This document shows positions 1-10,441 of a stretch of DNA of 64,000 bases, in pieces (position 1 is the first letter of the stretch; each line of letters starts with the position of its first letter). This stretch comes from Amyelois transitella (lineage: Eukaryota > Arthropoda > Insecta > Lepidoptera > Pyralidae): the NCBI RefSeq assembly GCF_032362555.1, contig NC_083536.1, forward strand, positions 9,424,001 to 9,488,000, written 5' to 3'. Position numbers and translations under genes: made by a program. Under the pieces are notes generated by a model, which did not search any database, had not been told where the DNA came from, and was given only the letters and a program-made list of their open reading frames with translations.

Positions 1-97
1 TTGTGCAGCTTCAAGTCAAGTATTACGATATTAATGAATAATTAAACTGTTCAAAAAGAAGATTATTAATTTTAAATGCTATGAGGTATGGATTATC

Positions 98-1255
98 ATG
101 ACTAAAACTTTATCATATACAGGTGGGTGCAAGCATGCTGCTGCACTATTGCTATGGTTGCACAGAAGGTCTGAGCAGCCTCCAATTACGTCCGTCACAT
201 GCTATTGGAAGAAGTTGAAATTATCTACATGTGCTTCTGGAAAATCTTTCATAAAAGCCAAAGAAATGGGTCAAGTTTCAGTCAATAACAGTTTCTCTCA
301 AGTAAGCAGCTTTTTTATTTAAAGAGATTGAAAAGAAGTTAAATGTGTGTTACAATAATAACTGCATATTTTTAGGTGGATATTTTAAAAGAATTTGTAG
401 ATGCTGTCAATAAAAAAGATTGCCGGGGAAGTATTCTTCGCTACTTTCATGAAGACAAGCATTCATAAGGTGTGTTCAAGCTTGATTGGAAAGTTGGACT
501 CTCCAGAATCATTTCTTGAAGCATTATCAAAGCAAATGACCACTGATAATATAAATATGGTATTTTCCACCACCAAACATCAAAGTGATTCACCAATGTG
601 GTTTGAGTTGAGGTAAGTAGTAAGTCTTCTAGCTTAGTTTTGTTTATTGTATTTATCACTAAAATACCATGAATAAATAAACTCATTATCATACTCACAT
701 AACATAAACTTGATTGGCATATTAGCTGTATATAAGTTTATTTTTCTATTTTACAGGTACGGCAGAATTACTAGTTCAACTCTTTATGAAACCGCTCACT
801 GTAGAACTATAAATGGTTCCCTTCTGAACGCAATTATGAGAGAACATTCAAAATTTACTTCCATTGCGATGAGTAGAGGGAAAATACTAGAAAAAAAGTT
901 CTAAAAGTAGTAAGCAAGAAAGAAAAGGTAAGTTTGGTGGTGTTTGTTTGTTTGAATATTTTGAATAAAAGAAATTTGTAATGTTTGGTTCAAGGTTTTT
1001 GTAGTACACAATTAATATTTTTGTTTCTGCAATTCAGATTGAAATTGAAGAAGCTGGACTACTTCTTAATGCCGAGTATCCTATTTTTGAAGCAACACCT
1101 GACGGGCTTACTGAAAATTATACAATAGAAGTCAAATGTCCTTCAACCAAAGCTGCCATACTTTCCTATGTGAAAGACAATAAAATAACACCAAAATGTT
1201 GGACACAAGTACAACTGCAAATGTTGTGTGCCATATGATAACAGCATTGTATCTG
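98..1255 (+). pseudogene. Broken multi-exon SWIM zinc finger / YqaJ-like (lambda exonuclease fold) nuclease gene
   Basis: Four exon-like blocks are visible with consensus splice signals: up to 301 (donor GTAAGC), 376-612 (acceptor TTTTTAG, donor GTAAGT), 757-927 (acceptor TTTTACAG, donor GTAAGT) and 1038-1255. The first block carries a GCKHAAALLLWL run like the C-x-H half of a SWIM zinc finger. The next blocks contain W-FELRYGRIT-S, then RGKILEKK, then ATPDG followed by IEVKCPS. The last two give the D...ExK nuclease pattern of YqaJ/lambda-exonuclease proteins, which are widespread in arthropod genomes and probably derive from viruses or mobile DNA. Breaks: in exon 2 the frame entered from the acceptor stops at 468-470 while the domain continues in another frame. 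A frameshift in the A-run near 892-900 interrupts exon 3, and the last exon stops soon after QVQLQML. The true start and upstream exons are not seen, so the start is arbitrary. Confidence 0.62.
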
Positions 1256-1664
1256 TAATGAATATTGCAAAGAAATTCTGGATAGATGCTGTATTTCCGC
1301 ATAATATTTTATAATATTTATGCACATTTTTTTGTTTTTCAAAAATTTCATAAATTTATTTAAATTTATTAAATAAAACTATGCTTCGAAAATATTGTTT
1401 TTTATTCAATTTTAATTAAAAGCGATTCACAAGTGCACAACAAATGATTATACTATAGTCTAATTGGGGTATTAGAAAGTGATCTACACAGGCATTTGGA
1501 AACTTTGTTGAAGTAGATAGACACATAGGCACAAAACATGAGTCAACACGACTTTTTATCCGAATTTTTTCGGTATTATTGTGATCACTTGATGTGGATG
1601 GATATTCCATTTAAAATTATTACAAAAAACTTAGTGGAAAGTCGAGAAAATTTGCAATTTATCA
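1256..1664. other. Gene-free spacer
   Basis: AT-rich sequence between the broken nuclease gene and the hAT-type MITE. I see no coding potential beyond short chance ORFs and no recognisable repeat. Confidence 0.5.
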
Positions 1665-1672
1665 TAATCAAC

Positions 1673-1907
1673 CAGTGTTTCCACTATAAAAATTTTCTTT
1701 CCCCATGCCTCAATTCCGATTTCCCCTTTTCAGAACTTTTTTTCCCCTCAAAAATTATTTTGCCGTAGTTTTGGAACTTTTGTTGTAACGAAAAGTTTAA
1801 TATATGATTACCTAAAATTCCCCTTTTATAATATTTCCCCTTTTTCTTCCCCTCTGGACCCTGATTACCCCTTAAAAGGGGAATTTCCCCACATTGTGGA
1901 AACACTG
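1673..1907. mobile_element. hAT-type MITE, 235 bp, with 8-bp target site duplication
   Basis: The element begins CAGTGTTTCCAC and ends with its complement GTGGAAACACTG. The flanking octamer TAATCAAC is perfectly duplicated at 1665-1672 and 1908-1915. An 8-bp duplication and CAGTG-type inverted repeats are hallmarks of hAT transposons. The interior is non-coding, with several runs of TTCCCC/GGGGAA, so it is a non-autonomous derivative. Confidence 0.9.
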
Positions 1908-2039
1908 TAATCAACGAAGGCAAGCACGACCAGTGTCAAACACGTGTGACGTCATTGGAAGTGTAGGTCCGTTTTGGCGCGAAAATTTAAACGAACAGTT
2001 TAAAGCCGCATTTTTTACGATAAATTAGATTGTTTTAAT

Positions 2040-2700
2040 TTTTTTAATATGTTAAGACCTATTTTACATGGAATTCTTCAAAATGAAATCAAAACTAAAA
2101 TTATTGCATGTTCCCTATTGGACATCTTTAGGGACTATCTTTCGGACCGGATCCAAAAATTAAAAATTAACGACTGTATTAGTGAGGGATGTAGTGTTGT
2201 CTGCGGAGTTTCACAAGGCAGTGTGCTGGGCCCAACCCTGTTTCTTATATATATTAACGACTTGTGCGACATGAAACTTAATCATGCAAAAATTATTTCT
2301 TATGCCGACGATACAGCTATTATTTTTACTGGCCCAAACTGGAACGCTACTCGCAGAAACGCTGAAAGGGGTATGGCCAAAGTAAGCACATGGCTTAAAC
2401 ATAATCTCCTCAATCTAAATACTTCCAAAACAAACTACATATGTTTAAGCATTTACAACAGAACACAACCTAGTAATAATTTTGAAATAAAAATACACTC
2501 ATGTGACATAAATCCAAATAGTACCTGTACCTGCCCTGCAATCAGCAAGGTTAAGAACACTAAATATCTGGGCATAGTTATAGACCAGAACTTATCCTGG
2601 TATCCCCAAATCGAACAGCTATCGGGTAGAATTCGTAAGTTTATTTGGTTATTTAAAACCCTTAGACATATAGTTCCAGCAACTCTCCTAAACAGCATGT
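2040..2700 (+). pseudogene. Non-LTR retrotransposon A: reverse transcriptase, N-terminal part (interrupted)
   Basis: The frame from about 2049 encodes the middle of a non-LTR RT: a fingers/palm region, the motif GVSQGSVLGPTLFLIYINDL, then YADDT with the catalytic Asp pair. After these comes the thumb region NTKYLGIVIDQNLSW. It is 5'-truncated, since no endonuclease domain lies upstream. The frame stops being RT-like at 2700, exactly where the inverted-repeat element at 2701 begins. The same gene resumes in register at 10725. The family resembles Jockey/CR1-type insect elements; I cannot assign the clade more finely. Confidence 0.85.
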
Positions 2701-2956
2701 CAATTCTGCTATTTTATTTTAATCCGAAGCGGATCTGAAACGCATTGATTACAACTTTTGGTATTCTACTAACAATTTGTCAAAACGAAGCCGTAACGCA
2801 TTGGTTACGAAAACCGAAACGGTTTGGTTGTCGTATTCTGCTAAAGGACACGTAACCTTCCGTTTGCCGTTCGGCTATTATTTCGTATTCTGATAAGTTT
2901 TTGACAGTTGGTCCGGCCGAAACGCAACGGTTCTGCATTGGTTGAATTGTCCAAAG

Positions 2957-3076
2957 TGTAGGGAAGTGGCGAGTGGAGACTAGTGAAACGGCCAAAGGCT
3001 GATTAAACACTGATTTATTCATACGCATGATACGCATATATATTAATAGGAGTACATGGGTGATACATACATCTCA
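2957..3076 (-). repeat. 3' LTR of Gypsy-1
   Basis: Identical by eye to the repeat at 10442-10561. On the minus strand it is preceded by the short purine run GGTATGGAGG, a plausible polypurine tract directly next to the LTR start TGAGATG. Confidence 0.92.
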
Positions 3077-3428
3077 CCTCCATACCAATTGAAAATAAAA
3101 TAAATGATTACATTTGTTTTATTGCTTAAACCCTAGTACATTTTTCTTTTGCCTAACTGATACCTCCATCTTTAAACCCTCTATTACAATATTACATGTC
3201 GTTACAGATAAGTACCTTAAAAAAAATAATCACATACATATACCTATAGTTTAAAATACAGGTGCTCCATAATTTAAAACTCATGTTATATTAAATCAGA
3301 AGTTATAGAAGTTAGAAGCATAGATTATATAATACTTAACAATATCAGAAGGTACCTACTGAATTTATATTATATAACATAAAACAGTATACTATTTACT
3401 AACTAAATACACTTTTTTTTTTTTTTTG
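3077..3428 (-). other. Gypsy-1 3' untranslated region
   Basis: About 350 bp of AT-rich sequence between the integrase end and the 3' LTR, with no coding content. A poly-T run on the plus strand at about 3413-3427 marks its inner edge. Confidence 0.6.
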
Positions 3429-4927
3429 TTATACATTTATTGGTTGAATATACAATTTTGTCCTGTTCTTATGTATGATATCTGGTTTGTTACCCTTTAA
3501 GATTTCTACATTGGGTGTCATATCTCTAATTACCTTATACGGACCTGAATAAATGCTCTGGAACTTATTACCAGTTTCATTACGTACTAAAATTAAATCT
3601 TTTGGCTTATACGCCATAGGATTAGCACGTATTTAAGCTTTCTATTCAACTTACTATTCACTAAATTAGCGTATGCCTCTTTGCTAGATACCTGGAGTCT
3701 ATATTTTAGTTCTAATGGATAACTATCCAAATTGTACAATGGATAGACTTTACTTGAATTTAAATTTGAAGGTAATTTACATTTTTTGTCAAAAACTAAT
3801 TCAAAAGGAGTAAATTTAGTTTCTGTATGGACAGAAGTATTGTACGAAAAACACCAGAAAGGCACCCATGAGCTCCATGACTCAGGGTGATTTTCCGTTT
3901 GAATCCGTAAATAATTACCCATATGCTTATGTGAATTCTCCAATGCTCCAAGAGTTTGGTGGTGGTACGCTGTCGAGTGTAACTGATTTATATGCAAAAG
4001 CTTACATACCTCGCTCATTGTACTTGATAGAAACTCCGTTCCTCTATCAGTTGCTATCTCCTTTGGCACGCCATATCTGAGAACGAAATTGTTAACAAAG
4101 CTCCTAGCTACTTCATTTGATTTCTTAGAAAATAAAGGATATGCCTCGATATATTTACTTAACTCACATTGTATTGTTAAAATATATACGTAACCATCGT
4201 TATCTTTATCTAATGGGCCTACCAGATCTAAATAAATTTTCTCCATAGCAGACGAAGCTGTACTTGTTATAGTCATGCGTTCTTTCGTATGATGTGATGA
4301 ATACTTTTGTCGTTGACACATATCGCATCTCCTTACGAATTCTGTCACATCGGCCTCCATACCAGGCCAAAAATAGTATTTTTTGATATTGTTAGACATC
4401 CTTTTTATGCCTGCGTGGCCACTTGTGGGCAAAATATGGAAATCGTTTAAGATTACTCGCTGCTCATCTTTGTCAAAAATTCTCTCGACATCTTCTAAAA
4501 TACAAACTCGTGGTCCGGACCATTTTTCTATATTATGTATCTCTCTTATCACTTTCTGTATAAAACTGCAATTATTCTTATTTTTAATAAAATATATTTC
4601 ACTTATTTTTATCTCTTTACAAAATATATTCAGCTCTCTCACAAATTCGCTTGGCGATAGTTGTGATCGAGAAGCTGGATTAATAAAAATAATATTCATC
4701 GAAGGTGAATAGCAAAAATATCTATTTTCGTTTTTTATTTCATTTAATTTACGACGCTTATTTAATTCACTACATGTTATAAACCGCAATTCAGATATGT
4801 ACTTCGGTTTGCTATGTATTTCGACAATTTTTGGGTGATCAAGCCAATCGTTATCGGAAATAATAACATCCCGAGCCTGCCTAGCTCTCTGTCCACGCGT
4901 CATTACATTAATCGTCCCTTGGTGCAT
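3429..4927 (-). pseudogene. pol: Gypsy-1 integrase
   Basis: The frame carries an HHCC zinc domain (HILPTSGHAGIKR...CDMCQRQK) and a DDE catalytic core: D in IYLDLVGPL, D in TDRGTEFLS, E in GALENSHKHM. It is broken near 3610 by a frameshift. The C-terminal SH3-like end continues in the overlapping frame 3429-3617 (MAYKPKDLILVRNETGNKF). There is no env ORF between the integrase and the 3' LTR. Integrase inserts the element cDNA and makes the 4-bp duplication seen at the ends. Confidence 0.9.
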
Positions 4928-5035
4928 TTCTTTTAACTCATCTGATGTTATACATAATCGCGACAGTGCGTCGGCGGGTCCATTATGCTTTCCCTTTATG
5001 TATTCTACGATAAAGTCATATTCTTCGAGAATTAA

Positions 5036-6316
5036 TCAAAATTTTGTTAATCGACTTGATGGATCTTTCATACCAAACAAAGCTACAAGTGGTTTGTGGT
5101 CGGTTTGAATTTTAAACTGACGACCATATAAATACGGCCGAAAGTGTTTAACTGCCCACACTATTGCCAATAACTCTTTTTCTATCGTCGGATACCTTTT
5201 CTCAGCTTGATTAAGACTACGGCTAGCGTATGCTACAGGTCTGCCACCTCCATTACATAGGACTGCTCCAATAGCATATCCTGATGCGTCTGTTTGTAAA
5301 ATGAATTGATTATTTTCCGATAAATTTGGATATTGTAAAACTGGATGTGAGATAATGCTTTGTTTAAGTACTTCAAAAGATTTTTGACACTCCTCATCCC
5401 ATTTATATACTGAATTTTTTCTACACAAATTATTTAATGGATATGCTTTTGTTGCAAAATTGGGAATAAATTTCCTGTAGTAATTTACGAACGCTACGAA
5501 ACGTTTAATTTCGTCTGTATTTTTGGGGATAGGGTAATTTTGAACAACTTTTATTTTCTCGGGGTCGGGCATGACACCTTTCGAGGAAACTATGTGACCT
5601 AAATAAAGCAATTCCTTTTGGAAAAAGGTATATTTTTGAGGATTAAGTTTTAAATTGACTTTTCTTAGTCTTTCAAAAATTGCCTGCAAATTTGTTATAT
5701 GCGAAGGAAGATCACGACTGAAACAGATTAAATCATCTTGATACACAAGACATTTCTCATAAGTTAAGCCTGTCATTGCCATCGTCATCATGCGTGAAAA
5801 TGAGCTTGGACTTGTCTTTAAGCCCATTGCCATTCTGGTCATCCTGAACTCTCCCGAGCAAAAAGCTGTGTAATTTCTACTGTCTGGATGCAAATCTACA
5901 TTATAGTACCCCTGATACAAATCTAAATGAGAGAAATACATACATCCTGATAAAGAATCTAAAATGTCCGTTATGTTGGGCAGTGGAAATTTGTCGTCGT
6001 GGATGACTTCATTTAATTTTCGATAATCTATAACTAATCTCCACCGTTTGTTACCTTCACTGTCACATTTCTTTGGTACTAACAAAATAGGACTCGACCA
6101 TTCGCTTTGACATGGTTCTATAATGCCATCTTTTAACATATTGTCAATTTGACCTTTAATTTCGTTACGAAGGGAATGTGGTAATCTATAAGGCTTGGAA
6201 AAAATTGGCTGGGTATTAGGTTTAACTGTAATTGTATGTTGATAAATATTTGTTGTTGATAACCGATCTCCATCTAAAAAAAAATATATCCGAATATTTA
6301 GCGCATAATTTTTCAA
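5036..6316 (-). pseudogene. pol: Gypsy-1 reverse transcriptase and RNase H
   Basis: The frame encodes a complete RT core: PYRLPHSLRNEI, then KRWRLVIDYRKLNEV, LDLYQGYYNVDL, the MALGL-like MAMGLKTSP, and the catalytic box as YQDD. The thumb and LGHIVSSKGVMPDPEKI follow, then RNase H beginning ILQTDASGYAIGAVL and ending near FKIQTDHKPLVALFG. A TGA at 5036-5038 (LTKF-stop) cuts the frame before the linker to the integrase. The same frame continues downstream as LILEEYDFIV, so this is a point nonsense, probably CGA to TGA. RT and RNase H copy the element RNA into DNA. The family match is strong. Confidence 0.92.
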
Positions 6317-6813
6317 TCTCTACTTTCTCTTCTTTATTTAAACTCTTTAAATTTAATTTAGAAAATAATTGTTTTACTCGCGAAGCATTTTTTAAATTAT
6401 TGTCGAAACTACATATGTTGTAATCCTTAGCATTTTGAATATTGAGACATAATTCTGATAAAGTGACATTATTTTCCGTAGTATTTAAAAATTTCAATGG
6501 TATTTTTCCCTTAACCGGCTTAACCAAGGCACTCGCTACAAAAACTCCCTCATAAACCTCTTTCGTGCATACTACGCATTCCTCAGAAAAACTTTCACCA
6601 ATACTAATATACTGAATAGACTCAGATCGAGGTGGTAAACTAATTAAATTATCCTTCGAACTCAGTAACTTCAAAGTAATAGTGTGTTCGATAGTTCGTA
6701 ATATCAATTCATGTTTATCACAATCTATAATCGCTCTATTCCGACTCAAAAAATCCTGACCCAGAATACCATATGCCTTACACGGTAAAGATTCGAATAC
6801 ACAGAACTTACTA

Positions 6814-8131
6814 CTCTGTCAAGAAAGTAGCGGGAAAAGATCAATAATACACAAACTGTTTGTTATTCATCCAAATTTATTTTATCACCTTCAAAATATG
6901 CTCCTTTAGAAACGATACACTTACGCCAACGAATAATCCAATCATCAAAACATTTTTTAAACGCTGTTTCCGGAATTGAGGTCAGTTCTCGCCGCGAATT
7001 CTCTTTTATATCTTCTACCGATTGAAAACGGGTGCCACGAAGTGGTAATTTGAGTTTAGGAAAAAGAAAAAAGTCGGCTGGAGCCATATCTGGTGAATAT
7101 GGTGGTTGCTCGATGGTATTTGTTGAGTGTTTGGTTAAAAATTCGTTCACAATGATGGCCTTGTGCGAAGGTGCATTATCATGGTGCAAAATCCAAGAAT
7201 TTTCTTTCCACAAATCTGGCCTTTTTCGTCGGATTTGCTCTCTTAAACGCCGCATAACACTCAAATAATATTCCTTATTTACCGTTTGACCTTCCGGCAA
7301 GAATTCCGAGTGCACAACACCGCGATAGTCAAAGAAAACAGTCAACATGACTTTGACTTTTGAACGACTTTGGCGTGGTTTTTTCGGTTTCGGTTCAGTT
7401 GGAAGGCGCCACTCCGAAGCTTGTTGACTAGTTTGCATGTCAAACTCGTAAACCCACGTCTCGTCACCAGTAACAATGCGTTTCATGAATGTTGGGTCGG
7501 AATTGACTCGTTCTAGCATGTCCTCAGCGACTCTCATGCGATTGAGTTTTTGAAAAAAATTCAGATCTTTTGGGACTAGCCGAGCGGCAACATGTTTCAT
7601 ACCCAAATTATTAGTTAAAATGGTACGGATCGACTCGTGAGATACAGAAAGTTCGGTGGCTATCTCTCTCAAAGTTGAATGAGGATTTTCAGTCACTATT
7701 TCCTTCACTTTTGCGATGTTAACTTCAGTTGCAGACGTTGATGGCCTACCAGAGCGAGGCAAATCTTCCATCACATCTCGACCGCTTTTGAACGCTTTGT
7801 ACCACTCATAAGCACGAGTTTTTGCTAAAGTCGATTCACCGTAAGCCTTTTGTAACATTTTCAGTGACTCCAAACACGATATTCCATTGGCAATGCAAAA
7901 TTTAAGACAAACTCTTTGTTCGATGTTTTTATCCATTATGAAATTAGCAATACACACTAGCTATGATATAACTAAAAATAGCACTGTATTTAATGTAAAC
8001 AACAGATGCAACTCAAACTCCGCGCCAAAATGGAAAACAGTTGTGCCAATCTAACAACAACAAAAAAAACAAAAATTTGAATTTGGAACCATAAATAAAT
8101 AATCCATTCCCGATACTTTTCTGACTGAATG
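6814..8131 (-). mobile_element. mariner transposon, 1318 bp, TA target duplication
   Basis: TA dinucleotides at 6812-6813 and 8132-8133 bound the element. The left terminus CTCTGTCAAGAAAGTAGCGG and the complement of the right terminus (CAGTCAGAAAAGTATCGGGA) are imperfect inverted repeats. The size and the single transposase gene fit the mariner family. It interrupts the Gypsy-1 pol frame just after the protease active-site region. Confidence 0.9.
6863..7936 (-). CDS. mariner transposase (DD34D), uninterrupted
   Basis: The ATG at 7936 (MDKNIEQRVCLKFC) gives 357 residues, near the usual ~345-360 for mariner. The N-terminal paired helix-turn-helix region contains the family signature DLPRSGRPS. 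The catalytic triad is visible as GDETWVYEFD, HHDNAPSH and YSPDMAPADFFLF. Exactly 34 residues separate the second and third Asp, which defines mariner. No stop or frameshift is seen. An in-frame GTG seven codons upstream is a less likely start. The enzyme would cut and paste mariner ends at TA sites in the nucleus. With both termini present, this copy could be functional. Confidence 0.93.
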   Translation of the reverse strand: MDKNIEQRVCLKFCIANGISCLESLKMLQKAYGESTLAKTRAYEWYKAFKSGRDVMEDLPRSGRPSTSATEVNIAKVKEIVTENPHSTLREIATELSVSHESIRTILTNNLGMKHVAARLVPKDLNFFQKLNRMRVAEDMLERVNSDPTFMKRIVTGDETWVYEFDMQTSQQASEWRLPTEPKPKKPRQSRSKVKVMLTVFFDYRGVVHSEFLPEGQTVNKEYYLSVMRRLREQIRRKRPDLWKENSWILHHDNAPSHKAIIVNEFLTKHSTNTIEQPPYSPDMAPADFFLFPKLKLPLRGTRFQSVEDIKENSRRELTSIPETAFKKCFDDWIIRWRKCIVSKGAYFEGDKINLDE

Positions 8132-8376
8132 TATGACGCATACTCAACCCGTGTACAGATAAATCTAGATACACGTATCCGATTGCTTGTACTTTTCCAC
8201 CTATTCCATTTATAAGTATGTTCTCTCTAAAGATTGGAATGTTAAAATCATGTACATATTTATACTTAATAGCTGATACTGATGCTCCGGAATCTACGAG
8301 AAAACTAAAGGAATGAATATTTTTATACATCAGTTCTACATTATAAGTACTACCACTGGCTAAAATATTGTACTCT

Positions 8377-9562
8377 TTATGGACGAAAAAACTCATATTC
8401 GTTAACTACTTGCTCTTGCGATGTGGACGGTTGTTCCTCTTTCCCTTCCGTCAGAACTCGGGTGTTACCTCGATAATACCTGTTACCTCTAAAATGTGAA
8501 TTATGAAAAGTACCTCTGAACTGTCTGCCTCGCGGAGCGTAAGCTACCTGTTGCGGGCGATACTGCTGGAAGCTCTGCGCGGCTCCTCTGGATGACTGCC
8601 ATCCCCGAGCTTGACCTCGACCGCGACCTCTTACGTAACGCTGGTTATTAAAGTGACGAGGTGACCTGGAATTGTTTTTAAACCCTCTATTATTTCTATT
8701 TCCCATAGTCATAATTTCCTGTTCCGGATTCGATGACAACACACCCTGCTCATCTAAGGCAGTTTGAATAGCGTCCTACTATCATATTTTTGGGCAGAGC
8801 TATAATTGTGCTGATCCTCCGATATCGCAATCCATCACTAAACTATTTGATCGCCTGTTTCTCATTAATTGTTTTTAAAACTTTATAATTTGTTGGATCA
8901 TTTTTTGTCTGCGAGATCGTAAGATCAACAAATAATTCCGACAATTTTTTACCAAAATCTTCAACAGACATTTCATTCTGTCTGCAACTAAGTAGCTGTT
9001 TTTGAAGTGAAGTAGCCGATTTTTGCGGCAATAGTACTTTTTTCATATCCGCCAAAAGGTTTGCAACGCTATTGTATTCGATTGCTAATTTTAATTTCGC
9101 TGACTGCGATAGTCGATTTTTTAAAACAAACTTTATAAGTTGAGGCTGAGACTCCTGAGATAAAATAGAGCTATAATAATCTATTCCGTCAATTAATTGT
9201 TTTGTATTAGATATTTCATCTGTCATGACTGGTAATAAGTTCAAAGCAACTTTGAGTTCGAATTTTTCCATTTTTGTTTCAATACTACTTTCAGACTTCA
9301 CAGGTTGACACAAATTAAATATTTCTAAATACAACTTTTTGAAAAATTCATGGAATTCTTTTATTGCAATATCGTCTTCCTCACTGACATCTTCCTGTTC
9401 ATTAACAGTTTGTAAATAATCATTAAATTCTTGTACAATTAACTGTGCCTCATTAAGCTTTTTATTCAAAATTTCGCCTTTTCTGCGAGCAGGTCCAATT
9501 TTTATTAAGTAAGTTCTAATTTCTAACAAGCGTTCATAAAGTTTCTTTGCAAAATCAGCCAT
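8377..9562 (-). pseudogene. gag: gag of Gypsy-1 (interrupted)
   Basis: The gag frame opens with MADFAKKLYERLLEIRTYL at 9562. It encodes a helical Ty3/Gypsy-type capsid region containing the conserved SVEDFGKKLSELF segment at about residues 204-216. A stop at 8843-8845 interrupts it. A further in-phase block (about 8742-8377) encodes a strongly basic RG-rich C-terminus (RGRGRGQARGW, RGRQFRGTF) without CCHC zinc knuckles. Such an arginine/glycine nucleic-acid-binding tail replaces knuckles in some insect Gypsy Gags. The last 20 bases overlap the protease/pol frame (8377-8396), as expected for gag-pol frameshifting. The break between the two blocks makes the copy non-functional. Confidence 0.8.
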
Positions 9563-9936
9563 AAATATATCATTCTATATAAACTTATTCCTACATAAGT
9601 ACCAAAAAAAAATGCTATGTAAATGTTTACATACCTGGGTTACGAGCGTCGAAGGTATCAGTTCACTAAGTTTCAATGATATTGATAATAAGCATAACAT
9701 ATGATTATTATGATTAAACACGCTGTAGGTACATACATTAAATCGTAATACCTCACTTATTTATTTAACTTAATGTCCCTAAGTAATTTATGATTTATAC
9801 GGAATATATAGTCCGACGAATACATATGTATATACGTGCGTAAGACCTAATATGACGATCCACGCTATAACACAATCACTTCACTTATTGCCTTTTTTTT
9901 TTTTCACTCATGAAGACCGCACTTTTACAATATCTA
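9563..9936 (-). other. Spacer between small membrane ORF and gag of Gypsy-1
   Basis: AT-rich leader sequence with no recognisable coding content, lying between the stop of the small ORF and the gag ATG at 9562. Confidence 0.5.
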
Positions 9937-10230
9937 TTACATGTTTGCCGTATCGCCGATCTTCACGTCCGGGTACATTTGTCGCCTCCGAAAGAACGAC
10001 CCTCTGCTGGAACTATGCCGGAACTCCTCTCGAATCCAGCGCAAGTGGCATTTCCGATAAATTCGGAACAGCAAGTATATGATAATACATGCCACGCCCA
10101 ATTCAACCAAGAGCATCAATATATCTGTGTTCTTAAGGTGCGTGCGGAAATCCTCTATCTGCACATTATTCACACCCCCAGCTGCATTTTGAGGGATCAC
10201 CAGCTCTTCCTTAGTTTGCGACGAACCCAT
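9937..10230 (-). CDS. Small N-myristoylation-type membrane protein ORF of Gypsy-1 (97 aa)
   Basis: The ATG at 10230 begins MGSSQTKEE. Gly2 and Thr6 fit the N-myristoylation rule (MGxxxS/T). A single hydrophobic segment, roughly residues 38-60 (ILMLLVELGVACIIIYLLF), is followed by basic RIYRKCHLRW and RRR stretches. The predicted protein is therefore a lipid-anchored, single-pass membrane protein with a basic tail. It lies between the primer binding site and gag, where most Gypsy elements have only untranslated leader. The frame is open to a stop at 9937. I do not know its function. A role in tethering Gag or particles to membranes is only a guess; it is not an env gene (too short, wrong place). 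An in-frame GTG lies nine codons upstream, but the MGSS start is preferred because it creates the acylation signal. Confidence 0.6.
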   Translation of the reverse strand: MGSSQTKEELVIPQNAAGGVNNVQIEDFRTHLKNTDILMLLVELGVACIIIYLLFRIYRKCHLRWIREEFRHSSSRGSFFRRRQMYPDVKIGDTANM

Positions 10231-10425
10231 TTTTTTTAGCACAAGCACAAGTGTCACTTAGCACAGTAATGAGCGCTCTGGAAGCTTCCATGATGACACA
10301 ATATGGACCACACAAGTCGAAACAGCTTCTCGGTACTCGGTGCACACTCTGCACCTTACACGCTTCGCGACGGTATCGAATTCGGGCGCGACAGGCTGGC
10401 GGCGCAACGTAATCTTCTGCCAGGG

Positions 10426-10441
10426 TCTGGCAGGGTCGCCA
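10426..10441 (-). promoter_or_regulatory. Primer binding site of Gypsy-1
   Basis: The first 16 bases inside the 5' LTR read TGGCGACCCTGCCAGA on the minus strand. A TGG start directly abutting the LTR fits priming by the CCA end of a tRNA. The TGGCGACC start resembles the tRNA-Arg site of the mdg1/412 group of insect Gypsy elements; the tRNA assignment is from memory. Confidence 0.75.

Larger units (their letters stand above)
6222..8396 (-). pseudogene. pol: Gypsy-1 protease and protease-RT linker, split by mariner
   Basis: From 8396 the frame encodes a retropepsin-like aspartic protease with the active-site motif LVDSGASVSAI and a later GIGGKVQAIGYV segment. Coding is cut at about 8132, just after MRHTF, by the mariner insertion. 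It resumes at about 6811 (KFCVFESLPCKAYGILGQDFL), the second conserved protease block, and runs into the N-terminal RT region. Re-joining across one TA restores the frame. The frame is lost again in a nine-base T-run (minus strand) near 6277-6285, where the following RT frame takes over. Protease matures Gag and Pol in the particle; this copy cannot make a functional protein. Confidence 0.85.

Noticed and set aside
1416-1664. Short ORFs before the hAT MITE
   Set aside because: No domain, no codon bias and no splice context; treated as non-coding spacer.
1684-1923. 79-aa ORF on the minus strand
   Set aside because: Lies entirely within the hAT MITE and its duplication; translation is a Lys/Gly-rich chance frame.
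7032-7268. Plus-strand ORF inside mariner
   Set aside because: Antisense to the intact transposase with no domain of its own.
8013-8131. C-terminal extension of the Gypsy-1 protease ORF
   Set aside because: Protease coding ends at the TA at 8132; the remaining codons translate mariner terminal sequence and should not be counted as protease.
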